Shown: positions 7,060-14,607, counted from the first letter of the stretch. The stretch is DNA of 14,607 nucleotides from Pseudomonadota bacterium (GCA_023396465.1 JAEWWF010000166.1:1-14607), one strand, 5' to 3'. The notes: generated from the sequence alone by a model not told the origin. Numbers and translations are program-made.

Positions 7060-9297
7060 ATGAGCACCAAGCCTGCCAAACCCGAGGACATCCGCGTCGA
7101 ACCGCTGGAGAAGGCGCTCAGCGAGCGCTACCTCGCCTATGCCCTGTCCACCATCGTGTCGCGTTCGCTGCCCGATGTGCGCGACGGCCTGAAGCCGGTT
7201 CATCGCCGCCTGCTGTTCGCCATGCGACAGCTGAAGCTTGACCCCAACGCCGGCTTCAAGAAATGCGCCCGCGTGGTCGGTGACGTCATCGGTAAGTACC
7301 ACCCCCACGGCGACAGCGCCGTCTACGAGGCGATGGTGCGGCTGGCGCAGGAATTCGCCGTCCGCTACCCGCTGGTGGAAGGGCAGGGCAACTTCGGCAA
7401 CATCGACGGCGATAATGCCGCCGCCATGCGATACACCGAGGCGCGCCTGACCGAGGTCGCCATCGCCCTGCTGGACGGCCTGGACGAGGATGCCGTCGAC
7501 TTCCGCGCCACCTACGACGGCGAGGAAGAGGAACCGGTGGTGCTGCCGGCCGCCTTCCCCAACCTGCTGGCCAACGGCTCGGCCGGCATCGCCGTCGGCA
7601 TGGCCACCAACATCCCGCCGCACAACGCCGGCGAACTGTGCGACGCCCTGCTGCACCTGATCAAAAAGCCGGAGGCGGAGCCGCTCGACCTGCTCGCCCA
7701 TGTGAAGGGGCCGGATTTTCCCACCGGCGGTGTGCTGGTGGAGACGGCCGACGCCATCCGCGAGGCCTATGCCACCGGCCGTGGCGGCTTCCGCCTGCGC
7801 GCCAAGTGGGAGGTGGAGAAGCTCTCCCATGGCCTGTGGCACATCGTCATCACCGAAATCCCCTACCAGGTGCAGAAGTCCAAGCTGATCGAGCGCATCG
7901 CCGAACTGGTGACGCAGAAGAAGCTGCCGATCCTGGGGGATGTCCGCGACGAGTCGGCGGAGGACGTGCGCGTCGTGCTGGAGCCGCGCTCGCGCACCGT
8001 TGATCCCGACGTGCTGATGGAGCACCTGTTCAAGCAGACCGAACTGGAGATCCGTTTCGGCCTCAACATGAACGTGCTGGATGCCGACGGCGTGCCGCGC
8101 GTCATGTCGCTGAAGGAAGTGCTGCGCGCCTTCCTCGACCACCGGCATGAGGTGTTGGTGCGCCGCAGCCGCCACCGGCTGGACAAGATCAACCACCGTC
8201 TGGAGGTGCTGGAAGGCTATCTCGTCGCTTACCTCAACCTCGACGAGGTGATCCGCATCATCCGCGAGGAGGACGAGCCCAAGCAGGAACTGATGCGCGT
8301 CTTCGGCCTCACCGACGTGCAGGCGGAAGCCATCCTCAACATGCGCCTGCGCTCGCTGCGCAAGCTGGAGGAAATGGAAATCCGCCGCGAGCATGATGGT
8401 CTGTCGGCGGAGAAGGCGGGCCTCATCGCCCTGCTGAACGATGAAGTTCTGCGCTGGAAGGCCATCGCCGATCAGGTCAGGGAGACCAAGAAGAAGTTCG
8501 GCCAGCACACGGCGCTTGGCCGCCGCCGGACCGAGATCGGCGACGCCCCCTCCGCCGTGGTGGTGCCGCTGGAGGCGCTGGTGGAGCGCGAGCCGATCAC
8601 CCTCATCCTGTCGGATAAGGGCTGGCTGCGCGCCGTGAAAGGCCACGCCGCCGTGACCGGCGACGACACCAAGTTCAAGGAGGGCGATGCCCTCAAGATG
8701 ACCCTGCATGCCCAGACGACGGACAAGATCCTCATCCTCGGCAGCAACGGGCGGTTCTACACCCTTACCGGCGATCGCGTGCCGCGCGGCCGCGGCTTCG
8801 GCGAGCCGGTGCGGCTGATGGTCGACCTGCCCAACGACAGCGATATCGTCGCCATGCTGGTCCATGTGCCCGGCCGCAAGCTGCTGGTGGCCGCCGATAG
8901 CGGCCGCGGCTTCCTGGTCAGCGAGGATGACGTGGTTGCCCAGACCCGCGCCGGCAAGCAGATCCTCAACGTCGCCGACAAGGAACGCGCCACCCATCTG
9001 CTGCCGGTGGAGGACGGGCAGGACAGCGTTGCCGTGGTCGGCGACAATCGCAAGCTGTTGGTCTTCGCACTGGACGAGGTGCCTGAACTGACCCGTGGGC
9101 GCGGTGTCATCCTCCAGAAGTACAAGGACGGCGGCCTGCGCGACCTGATGCTGTTCAAGGGGGCGGACGGTCTGTCGTGGCGCCTGGGCGAGAAGACCCG
9201 CACTGAAACCGACCTGACGCCCTGGATCGGCAAGCGTGCCTCCAGCGGCAAGCTGCCGCCGGCCGGCTTCCCGCGCTCCGGCCGCTTCTCCGGCTGA
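7060..9297 (+). CDS. parC: DNA topoisomerase IV subunit A
   Basis: ParC is the DNA-cleaving subunit of topoisomerase IV, which with ParE separates daughter chromosomes. The 745-residue protein has the type IIA signature LPDVRDGLKPVHRR, the HPHGDSAVYEAM region with S86 and E90 (the usual quinolone-target residues, in their sensitive form), and the catalytic tyrosine Y125 in AMRYTEARLT. The C-terminal beta-pinwheel is present, but the GyrA box (QRRGGKG) of gyrase is absent, and the tail GKLPPAGFPRSGRFSG is typical of alphaproteobacterial ParC. ATG 7060 is chosen; a GTG at 7036 is in frame but has no ribosome binding site and adds eight unlike residues. The gene is followed by a strong terminator. 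Confidence 0.95.
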   Translation: MSTKPAKPEDIRVEPLEKALSERYLAYALSTIVSRSLPDVRDGLKPVHRRLLFAMRQLKLDPNAGFKKCARVVGDVIGKYHPHGDSAVYEAMVRLAQEFAVRYPLVEGQGNFGNIDGDNAAAMRYTEARLTEVAIALLDGLDEDAVDFRATYDGEEEEPVVLPAAFPNLLANGSAGIAVGMATNIPPHNAGELCDALLHLIKKPEAEPLDLLAHVKGPDFPTGGVLVETADAIREAYATGRGGFRLRAKWEVEKLSHGLWHIVITEIPYQVQKSKLIERIAELVTQKKLPILGDVRDESAEDVRVVLEPRSRTVDPDVLMEHLFKQTELEIRFGLNMNVLDADGVPRVMSLKEVLRAFLDHRHEVLVRRSRHRLDKINHRLEVLEGYLVAYLNLDEVIRIIREEDEPKQELMRVFGLTDVQAEAILNMRLRSLRKLEEMEIRREHDGLSAEKAGLIALLNDEVLRWKAIADQVRETKKKFGQHTALGRRRTEIGDAPSAVVVPLEALVEREPITLILSDKGWLRAVKGHAAVTGDDTKFKEGDALKMTLHAQTTDKILILGSNGRFYTLTGDRVPRGRGFGEPVRLMVDLPNDSDIVAMLVHVPGRKLLVAADSGRGFLVSEDDVVAQTRAGKQILNVADKERATHLLPVEDGQDSVAVVGDNRKLLVFALDEVPELTRGRGVILQKYKDGGLRDLMLFKGADGLSWRLGEKTRTETDLTPWIGKRASSGKLPPAGFPRSGRFSG

Positions 9298-9351
9298 GGG
9301 ATTGTCTTTTTACGGCGTCGGTGACGAGAACCGTCGCCGCCCGAGTAAAGG

Positions 9352-9388
9352 AAAAGGCCCCCGAGGTGCTTCACCTCGGGGGCCTTTT
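9352..9388. terminator. Bidirectional intrinsic terminator between parC and dctM
   Basis: GGCCCCCGAGGTG (9356-9368) and CACCTCGGGGGCC (9372-9384) form a perfect 13-bp stem with a CTT loop. It is flanked by AAAA (9352-9355) and TTTT (9385-9388), so it can end transcription on either strand. It serves the convergent parC (+) and dctQM (-) units. Confidence 0.92.
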
Positions 9389-9410
9389 CGTTACGCCATG
9401 GGAGCCAACG

Positions 9411-10988
9411 TTAGCCGAAGATCACCGTCGGCAGCCAAGTGGCCAGTTCCGGGAAGGCTGCCAGGATGGTCAGCGCCAGGATCTGGATGAACACGAACGG
9501 AATGATGCCCTTGTAGATATGCCCGGTTGTGACGCTCGGCGGGGCGACGCCGCGCAGGTAGAACAGGGCAAAGCCGAAGGGCGGCGTCAGGAACGACGTT
9601 TGCAGGTTCATGGCCATCATCACGCCGAGCCACACCGGATGGATGTCCATCTTCAGCAGGATGGGACCGACGATGGGTACAACGACGAACACGATCTCGA
9701 TGAAGTCGAGGAAGAAGCCCAGAACGAACATCACCAGCATCACCACCAGCATGGCGGTGAACACGCCGCCCGGCAGGTTGGTGAGGAATTCGTGCACCAT
9801 GTCGTCGCCGCCGAAGCCACGGAACACCAGCGAGAACAGGCCGGCGCCGACAATGATGATGAACACCATGCTGGTGACGGACAGGGTGGAACTCATCACC
9901 TCCGACAGGGTGCCGGAATCCCACACTTTCTTGAGGCTGGCGAACAGGCCCCAGGCGATGACCGCGCAGCACACCACGGCGAAGACGATTCCGACCATAT
10001 CCATGGCCGGGATCTCGCTGCGGGCGACACGCAGATCCATGAAGGCGGTCAGCACCAGTACCAGCACCAGGGCGGCGGCGGAGGCGTAGATGGACCACGC
10101 CGGGCCGTCGCTCAGTCGCTGACCAGCCAGCAGGATGGAGCCGATGGCCCCGACAGCGGCCGCTTCCGTCGGTGTGGCGACACCGCCGAGAATGGAGCCG
10201 AGCACGGCCACGATCAGCACCACCGGTGGGATCAGGGCATGCAGCAGGGTGCCCCAGCCGCCGGCCCCAACCCGCTCGTCCGCCGGAATGGCCGGACTGG
10301 CGTTGGGGCGCAGCAGGGCGATGATCAACTGGTAGGCAATGTAAAGACCGACCAGCATGAGGCCGGGGATCAGGGCGCCGGCGAACAGATCGCCCACCGA
10401 AACAGGTTCCGGCGACCAGTTGCCGAGCGCCCGCTGGGCGTCCTGATAGGCGTTGGAAATCTGGTCGCCCAGCAGCACCAGCACGATGGACGGCGGGATG
10501 ATCTGACCCAACGTGCCGGCGGCGCAGATGGTGCCGCAGGCAAGCTTGGGGTCATAGCCGCGCCGCATCATGGTGGGCAGCGACAGCAGGCCCATGGTCA
10601 CCACGGTGGCGCCGACGATGCCGGTGGATGCCGCCAGCAGGGCGCCGACGATGGTGACAGAGATGCCGAGGCCGCCGCGCATGGGGCCGAACAGCTTCCC
10701 CATGCTCTCCAGCAGCTCTTCCGCCACCTTGGAGCGTTCGAGCATGATGCCCATGAACACGAACAGCGGCACCGCGATCAGCACGTCGTTGGTCATGCTG
10801 CCATAGATGCGCTGCGGCATGGCGGCCACGAACGCCATGTCGAAGGCGCCGAAGAACCAGCCGACGATACCGAACAGCAGGGCGACACCACCCAGCGTGA
10901 AGGCCACCGGGAAGCCGAACAGCAGCACCACCACGGTGGCCGCGAACATCAGTCCGGCGAAGATCTCTTTTTCAAGCATGGTCGCCAT
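9411..10988 (-). CDS. dctM: TRAP transporter large permease subunit
   Basis: DctM is the ion-coupled channel-forming subunit of a tripartite ATP-independent periplasmic (TRAP) transporter in the inner membrane. The 525-residue protein is highly hydrophobic with the conserved DctM stretches PPSIVLVLLG (165-174), GVATPTEAAA (269-278) and SFLTPPFGFALFYLRG near 465. It is about 90-100 residues longer than the classic DctM (about 430), owing to an added region near 287-360 holding two predicted helices (about 301-320 and 331-350). Such longer forms are known in the mannitol/chloroaromatic-type TRAP group. ATG 10988 lies two bases after the dctQ stop, with a GGAG upstream; M4 is an alternative. Substrate cannot be read from this subunit. 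Confidence 0.93.
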   Translation of the reverse strand: MATMLEKEIFAGLMFAATVVVLLFGFPVAFTLGGVALLFGIVGWFFGAFDMAFVAAMPQRIYGSMTNDVLIAVPLFVFMGIMLERSKVAEELLESMGKLFGPMRGGLGISVTIVGALLAASTGIVGATVVTMGLLSLPTMMRRGYDPKLACGTICAAGTLGQIIPPSIVLVLLGDQISNAYQDAQRALGNWSPEPVSVGDLFAGALIPGLMLVGLYIAYQLIIALLRPNASPAIPADERVGAGGWGTLLHALIPPVVLIVAVLGSILGGVATPTEAAAVGAIGSILLAGQRLSDGPAWSIYASAAALVLVLVLTAFMDLRVARSEIPAMDMVGIVFAVVCCAVIAWGLFASLKKVWDSGTLSEVMSSTLSVTSMVFIIIVGAGLFSLVFRGFGGDDMVHEFLTNLPGGVFTAMLVVMLVMFVLGFFLDFIEIVFVVVPIVGPILLKMDIHPVWLGVMMAMNLQTSFLTPPFGFALFYLRGVAPPSVTTGHIYKGIIPFVFIQILALTILAAFPELATWLPTVIFG

Positions 10989-10990
10989 GA

Positions 10991-11554
10991 TCAGTGGGCT
11001 CCGCCGGTACGTTCGGACGCGGGAACGGTGGTGTCACCCGAATCCTCCATCAGACCCGTCAGCACCAGCAGCGACTTGATGGCCAGGGAAATACCCTGGA
11101 GCCCGACCAGCACGGTGAACACCAGGATCAGCGTCTTGAGCAGGTAGATGGCTGGAATGCCACTGGTCTCGCGCGAGGTTTCCAGCACCGCCCACGAGTT
11201 CATCACGTATGGCAGCGACACCTGCCAGACCAGAATGCAGAAGGGAATAAGGAGCAGGATGACACCGCAGATGTCGATCAGCGCCTTTTTGCGGCCGGTG
11301 GCGCCGCGATAGAAGATGTCGACACGCACATGGCCTTCGCGCAGGAGCGTGAAGCCGGCGCCCACCAGGAACACCAGGGAGTGCATGTAAAGGATGCTTT
11401 CCTGCATCCAGATGAATCCGAGGCCAAAGACATAGCGCAGCACGACGACGGTGAACTGCACAAGGACCATGCCGAGCGTCAGCCAAGCGATGATCTTGCC
11501 GGTGATACTGTTGGTGCGGTCGATGGCCCGCGCCACTAGATACAATGCCTGCAC
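10991..11554 (-). CDS. dctQ: TRAP transporter small permease subunit
   Basis: DctQ is the small four-helix subunit that pairs with DctM in TRAP transporters. The 187-residue protein has helices at about 20-40, 52-71, 93-112 and 134-160. The family motif pattern is present: IWMQE at 48-52 and REGHVRVDIFY at 72-82. The C-terminal tail is polar. The start is a GTG with only a weak GAGAG upstream. It sits 161 bases downstream of dctP, behind a terminator, and two bases before dctM, so Q and M are translated together. Confidence 0.9.
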   Translation of the reverse strand: MQALYLVARAIDRTNSITGKIIAWLTLGMVLVQFTVVVLRYVFGLGFIWMQESILYMHSLVFLVGAGFTLLREGHVRVDIFYRGATGRKKALIDICGVILLLIPFCILVWQVSLPYVMNSWAVLETSRETSGIPAIYLLKTLILVFTVLVGLQGISLAIKSLLVLTGLMEDSGDTTVPASERTGGAH

Positions 11555-11655
11555 GGTGGGACTCTCGCGGAGGGCGGTGGAAAGGATCCTGGACGGACGG
11601 TCCGCAGTCTACCCCGGTGGATGGTCTTTTTATAGTGGCCGAGCGGGGAGCTCGG

Positions 11656-11698
11656 AAAAAGACCGGCCTGCGCCTCCCCGCGGGGAGGCGCAGGCCGG
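11656..11698 (-). terminator. Intrinsic terminator between dctP and dctQ
   Basis: Positions 11663-11698 are a perfect 36-base palindrome (18-bp arms, CCGGCCTGCG.../...CGCAGGCCGG). On the - strand it is followed by TCTTTTT (plus-strand A-run at 11656-11660). It begins 17 bases after the dctP stop and precedes dctQ, so it would end most dctP transcripts and let some read through into dctQM. Confidence 0.88.
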
Positions 11699-11715
11699 CA
11701 TCGGCCGCGAACGGC

Positions 11716-12816
11716 TTATTTGGTATATGGATAGTCCAGGTTGCGGACGTGATAATAGGCGTTCTCGGCCAGGTTGGCCCATTCCTTGGCGTTGGTGCGG
11801 AAGTCGATGAAGCTGTCGTAGACCTTCTTCACATCCTCGTTGGCGGCCGCCAGTTCGGCGATCGTCTCGCCCGAGACGCGGCCGACTTCCCGCATGACTT
11901 CGTCGGAGAACCGCTTCAGCTGGACGTTGTGCTTGGTGATCAGGGTATTCAGCGCGTCGCCGTTGCGGGCGTTGAACTCGGCCAGCATGTAGTCGTTTTC
12001 GGCGCCGGCGCAGGCCTGCATGATCTGCTTCTGGGCTGGGGTGAAGCCATCCCAGACGCCAAGGTTGAAGCCGACCGAGAACGACGTGCCGGGCTCATGG
12101 AAGCCGGGGTAATAGTAGAATTTGGCCACTTTGTAGAAGCCAAAGGCAAGGTCGTTCCATGGCCCGACCCACTCGGTGGCGTCGATGGCACCCGATTGCA
12201 GCGCCGGGTAAATCTCGCCGCCCGGCAGCGACAGGGTGGAGGCGCCAAGCCGGCGGAGCACTTCTCCACCGAGGCCCGGAATACGCATCTTCAGACCCTT
12301 GAGGTCGTCCAGCGTATTGATTTCCTTGTTGAACCAGCCGCCCATCTGGACACCGGTGTTGCCCACCAGCATGGCCTTGACGTTGAACTTGGCCGACAGC
12401 TCGTCCCAAAGCTGCTGGCCGCCGCCATGGTAGATCCAGGCGTTGTTTTCGGCCGCCGTCAGGCCGAAGGGAACGGCCGAGAAGAAGTTGAAGGCCTGCG
12501 ACTTGCCGGGCCAGTAATACTCGGCGCCGTGATACATTTCGGCGGTGCCGGAGGAGACCGCGTCGAAGGCCTCGAACGCCGGAACCAACTCGCCGGCGGA
12601 GAACACGCGGACGGTGAGCTGTCCGTCGGTGGCTTCGGCAATGCGCTTGGCGAGGCGCTCGGCACCCGTGCCCATGCCGGGGAAATTCTTCGGCCAACTG
12701 GTGACCATCTTCAGCTCGCGCTTGTTCTGCGCGATGGCCGGAGCGGCAAGCGAGGAGGCGGCGGCAAGGCCGGCCGCGGCAGGCACCACGCCTTTGATGA
12801 ATTCGCGACGCTTCAT
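11716..12816 (-). CDS. dctP: TRAP transporter solute-binding protein, Tat-exported
   Basis: This 366-residue periplasmic protein captures the substrate and delivers it to DctQM. It has a twin-arginine signal peptide: RREFIK at 3-8, a hydrophobic core, and an AIA cleavage site before Q30. The mature part fits the DctP family and most resembles the alpha-keto acid/lactate-type binding proteins (TakP-like). Shared elements include GNTGVQMGGWFNKEI (Q157), KMRIPGLGGEVL with the carboxylate-binding arginine R178, and DATEWVGP (E215-W216). In that group a metal ion (Na or Ca) helps bind a 2-oxo- or 2-hydroxy-acid; this substrate is therefore likely but is inference. The start has GAGAGGA a few bases upstream. 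The gene has its own promoter region and a terminator, so it can be expressed above dctQM. Confidence 0.93.
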   Translation of the reverse strand: MKRREFIKGVVPAAAGLAAASSLAAPAIAQNKRELKMVTSWPKNFPGMGTGAERLAKRIAEATDGQLTVRVFSAGELVPAFEAFDAVSSGTAEMYHGAEYYWPGKSQAFNFFSAVPFGLTAAENNAWIYHGGGQQLWDELSAKFNVKAMLVGNTGVQMGGWFNKEINTLDDLKGLKMRIPGLGGEVLRRLGASTLSLPGGEIYPALQSGAIDATEWVGPWNDLAFGFYKVAKFYYYPGFHEPGTSFSVGFNLGVWDGFTPAQKQIMQACAGAENDYMLAEFNARNGDALNTLITKHNVQLKRFSDEVMREVGRVSGETIAELAAANEDVKKVYDSFIDFRTNAKEWANLAENAYYHVRNLDYPYTK

Positions 12817-12875
12817 AGGAAGTTTCCTCTCGGACGCATTGATTGAACTGACTGCTCCGCCGACCCTGCCGCCAT

Positions 12876-12904
12876 GGCCACAGGAAAGGTGGCATTCCGT
12901 GGCC
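12876..12904 (-). promoter_or_regulatory. Hairpin in the dctP leader
   Basis: GGCCAC (12876-12881) pairs with GTGGCC (12899-12904) and GGAA (12883-12886) with TTCC (12895-12898). This gives a 10-bp stem with one bulged base and an 8-base loop. It lies 60-90 bases before the dctP start, inside the predicted leader RNA. No T-run follows. It matches no riboswitch that I recognise. Confidence 0.3.
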
Positions 12905-12933
12905 GCCGTTCAAGTCCCCTGGGCGACGGAAAG

Positions 12934-12978
12934 CGCAATCAAGTTGCGGAAGTATATGCCATTTCGAGAGATGTGCAA
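12934..12978 (-). promoter_or_regulatory. Candidate dctP promoter and operator
   Basis: On the - strand TTGCAC (12978-12973) and TATACT (12956-12951) are 16 bases apart. The -10 box matches sigma70 in 5 of 6 positions, the -35 box only in 3. The inverted repeat CGCAA-TCAAG-TTGCG (12934-12948) lies three bases downstream of the -10 box, over the expected start point, where a bound repressor would block initiation. The leader to the dctP ATG would be about 125 bases. A sigma54 GG-N10-GC match is off by one base. Confidence 0.45.
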
Positions 12979-12997
12979 CGGCGCGGGTGGGTTTTTG

Positions 12998-13756
12998 CTA
13001 ACGGACTGCCGAAGGCTCTGGAACAAACGTTTCATCGATCGGACGCCAGCCATGGCTGGTGAAGCCCTCCAGCGGCCGGAAGCGGATTTTGTAGGCCATC
13101 TTGCGGCTGTCGCGAATCCAATAGCCCAGATAGACGTAAGGCAAGCCCAGCCGCCGCGCCTCGTGAATCAGCCACAGCACCATGTGGGTACCGAGGCTGA
13201 GATCGCTCAGCCGTGGGTCGTAGAAGCTGTAGACCGCCGAGAGGCCGTCGCTCATGCGGTCGGTCAGGCAAACGGCGCGCAGGACACCCTCGTCATCGCG
13301 AAATTCGAGCAGGGAGGTGTCGATGGGGCTTTCGTCCACCATGGAGCGGTAGTCATAGAAGCCCATCAGCGCCATGTCGCTGCCGGTGTGCCGCTCCGCC
13401 TGATAGCGGCTGAACAGGGCGTATTGCTCGGCGGTGGCGCGGGCTGGAACAGCGGTGACGCTCAGGCCGGCATTGGCCTTCCACACCTTGCGATGGTTGC
13501 GGGACGGGGCGAATTCGGCCGTGACGATACGCACCGGGACGCAGGCGTTGCAGCCGGAGCAAGCGGGGGCGTAGGCAATGGAATGGCTGCGGCGAAAGCC
13601 GGCCCGCGACAGCACGTCGTGCAGCGCATCGGCGCCCGGCGGCGTCAGCTCGGTCACGATCTTGCGTTCCATGCGGCCGGGTAGATAGGGGCATGGCATC
13701 GGGGCGGTCGTGAAAAAGAACTGCGGCCGCTTGATCGACTGGTGGTCCATTACCAT
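12998..13756 (-). CDS. bpt: Aspartate/glutamate leucyltransferase (Bpt/Ate family)
   Basis: This 252-residue enzyme belongs to the aminoacyl-tRNA protein transferases that add an amino acid to the N-terminus of proteins starting with Asp or Glu, marking them for ClpS-ClpAP degradation (N-degron pathway). Bacterial members of this type (Bpt) usually transfer leucine; many are annotated as arginyltransferase (ate). The N-terminal part has FFFTTAPMPCPYLPGR (C22) and APACSGCNACVPVRI (C66, C69, C72), the conserved cysteine cluster. The C-terminal part has LPYVYLGYWIRDSRKMAYK, typical of the family. The frame is open to a TTG at 13867, but that 37-residue extension is unlike the family, so ATG 13756 (or 13750) is chosen. 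It is transcribed toward dctP but separated by 181 bases and is functionally unrelated. Confidence 0.88.
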   Translation of the reverse strand: MVMDHQSIKRPQFFFTTAPMPCPYLPGRMERKIVTELTPPGADALHDVLSRAGFRRSHSIAYAPACSGCNACVPVRIVTAEFAPSRNHRKVWKANAGLSVTAVPARATAEQYALFSRYQAERHTGSDMALMGFYDYRSMVDESPIDTSLLEFRDDEGVLRAVCLTDRMSDGLSAVYSFYDPRLSDLSLGTHMVLWLIHEARRLGLPYVYLGYWIRDSRKMAYKIRFRPLEGFTSHGWRPIDETFVPEPSAVR

Positions 13757-13819
13757 GGGGCTGAGCCGCTCCCTGCGACGGTCCTGACGGCACTGGCCGG
13801 CGAACCCTGGCATTACATC

Positions 13820-13849
13820 ACTATGGGCCACGGCGGCTTCGTCTGCCAA
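13820..13849 (-). promoter_or_regulatory. Weak candidate bpt promoter
   Basis: On the - strand TTGGCA (13849-13844, 5 of 6) and CATAGT (13825-13820, 4 of 6) are separated by 18 bases, 60-90 bases before the bpt start. The 154-base gap between motB and bpt shows nothing else except a short inverted repeat (CGCCA/TGGCG) next to the motB stop. Confidence 0.25.
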
Positions 13850-13910
13850 GCCCCGCGCATCGACCAACGACTTGGGAGCCAGCCCGGTTGAGCGCCAGAG
13901 GGGCTTGGCG

Positions 13911-14607
13911 TCAGCGGCCGCGGATGATGCTGGGGATGCGGCCGCCGGTGGCCATGGGGTCGGTCTCCGGCGCCTCCGTCGGATGATCGCGCAGCAGGGT
14001 GATGCTGATCCGCCGGTTGCGGGGATTGTCCGGCTGGTCCTCCAGCAGCAACTCCGACGACGCCTTGCCCGTCACCCGGTTCACCTGATCGTCCTTGACG
14101 CCGGCATTGGACAGCACGCGCCGCGCCGCCAAGGCGCGGTCAGCCGACAGCTCCCAGTTGCCATAGCCGCCCTGGTCGGCGAAGGGGACGCCATCGGTGT
14201 GGCCGTCCACCGCGATCTCGTAGGGCAGGCGCCTGATCACGCCGGCCACCAGTTCCAGCAGCGCCTTGGTCTGCGGATACATGCCGGCGGCACCCGGCGG
14301 GAACATGCTGCGGCCTTCGTTGTCGACGATCTGAATCCGCAAGCCCTCGGGGGTCTGGTCAACCACCAGATTGGGGGCCATCTTGGCGAGGTCGGGCACC
14401 GACTCCATGGCAGCCCGCAATTCATCCTCGACCTTGTTCATCTCTTCGGCCTTGCGGCGCTCCTCCTCTTCCTTGGAGGCCTTGGAGCCGGAGACCACGT
14501 CGTCCATGTCGCGGTCGGTCATGCCTTCCTTGGGATCGGTGAAGTCCTCGCCACCTTGGCCGATGGTGGGGGGCGGCAGCACCACCTCGATGGGGGAGCC
14601 TGCGTTG
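13911..14607 (-). CDS. motB: MotB-like flagellar stator protein, C-terminal part (cut by window edge)
   Basis: About 231 residues are visible; the N-terminus, which would hold the single membrane helix with the proton-binding aspartate, is beyond the window edge. The visible part starts with a Pro/Gly-rich linker, then a charged helical stretch (KASKEEEERRKAEEMNKVEDEL), then an OmpA/MotB peptidoglycan-binding domain. Its motifs are DGHTDGVPF, YGNWELSADRALAARRVL and NPRNRRISI. NWELSADRA is characteristic of MotB, which anchors the MotA-MotB stator to the cell wall and drives flagellar rotation. A general OmpA-family protein is the alternative, but the acidic linker and motif wording favour MotB. 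motA is expected just upstream (higher coordinates), so the organism is probably motile. Confidence 0.85.
   Translation of the reverse strand, partial: NAGSPIEVVLPPPTIGQGGEDFTDPKEGMTDRDMDDVVSGSKASKEEEERRKAEEMNKVEDELRAAMESVPDLAKMAPNLVVDQTPEGLRIQIVDNEGRSMFPPGAAGMYPQTKALLELVAGVIRRLPYEIAVDGHTDGVPFADQGGYGNWELSADRALAARRVLSNAGVKDDQVNRVTGKASSELLLEDQPDNPRNRRISITLLRDHPTEAPETDPMATGGRIPSIIRGR

Noticed and set aside
4846..8997. A 1383-codon open frame on the - strand opposite rnc, era, recO and parC
   Set aside because: It is antisense to four well-conserved genes. Its translation is rich in His, Gln, Gly, Ala and Asp with no recognisable domain, which is the pattern produced by the complement of G/C-rich codons. 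Long shadow frames are normal at this base composition.
9321..11147. A 608-codon open frame on the + strand opposite dctM
   Set aside because: It is antisense to a clear TRAP permease and runs through the parC terminator. The product is a His/Gln/Asp/Gly-rich sequence with no domain.
11545..12846. A 433-codon open frame on the + strand opposite dctP
   Set aside because: It crosses the dctP terminator palindrome and mirrors the codons of dctP; no domain or convincing ribosome binding site was seen.
12944..12970. Possible sigma54 (-24/-12) promoter for dctP
   Set aside because: A TGG and a downstream GC are present, but the spacing between GG and GC is 11 instead of 10 bases and the rest of the consensus is poor.
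13757..13867. N-terminal extension of Bpt from a TTG at 13867
   Set aside because: The 37 additional residues do not resemble the family, whose members begin close to the QFFFTTAPMPCPYL segment, and a promoter-like sequence lies inside the stretch.

Overview
The window looks like a high-GC alphaproteobacterial chromosome, most likely of the Rhodospirillales (Magnetospirillum/Rhodospirillum-like). The reasons are the strong G/C bias at third codon positions, the core gene order rsh - acpS - lepB - rnc - era - recO - parC, and the style of the proteins. This placement is inferred from gene content and protein wording; no database was searched. Nearly all of it is ordinary, well-packed chromosome. 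I do not see an insertion sequence, prophage, CRISPR array, tRNA or rRNA.

Left part (1-9297, all + strand): a bifunctional (p)ppGpp synthetase/hydrolase (rsh), a DUF2062 membrane protein, holo-ACP synthase (acpS), signal peptidase I (lepB), RNase III (rnc), the GTPase Era, a small two-helix membrane protein, the repair protein RecO, and topoisomerase IV subunit A (parC). lepB-rnc-era-small ORF-recO are tightly spaced or overlapping and probably form one operon. A promoter-like sequence lies in the 101-base gap before lepB. parC probably also has its own promoter at the end of recO. parC ends at a very strong bidirectional terminator (9352-9388).

Right part (9411-14607, all - strand): read from right to left it holds the C-terminal part of a MotB-like flagellar stator protein (cut by the window edge), an aspartate/glutamate leucyl- (or arginyl-) tRNA protein transferase (bpt/ate), and a complete tripartite TRAP transporter in the order dctP - dctQ - dctM. 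The solute-binding protein has a twin-arginine signal peptide and resembles the alpha-keto acid/lactate-type TRAP binding proteins. A perfect 18-bp-stem terminator separates dctP from dctQM, which would give more binding protein than permease. A sigma70-like promoter with a small inverted repeat at the presumed start point lies upstream of dctP.

The most interesting points are small. Era carries an unusually acidic N-terminal extension. lepB starts with TTG, and its ribosome binding site can fold into a hairpin. The dctP control region has an operator-like repeat and a leader hairpin. A small uncharacterised membrane protein sits between era and recO. I found no convincing previously undescribed system. 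The very long open frames antisense to parC/era and to the TRAP genes are best explained as GC-rich shadows.
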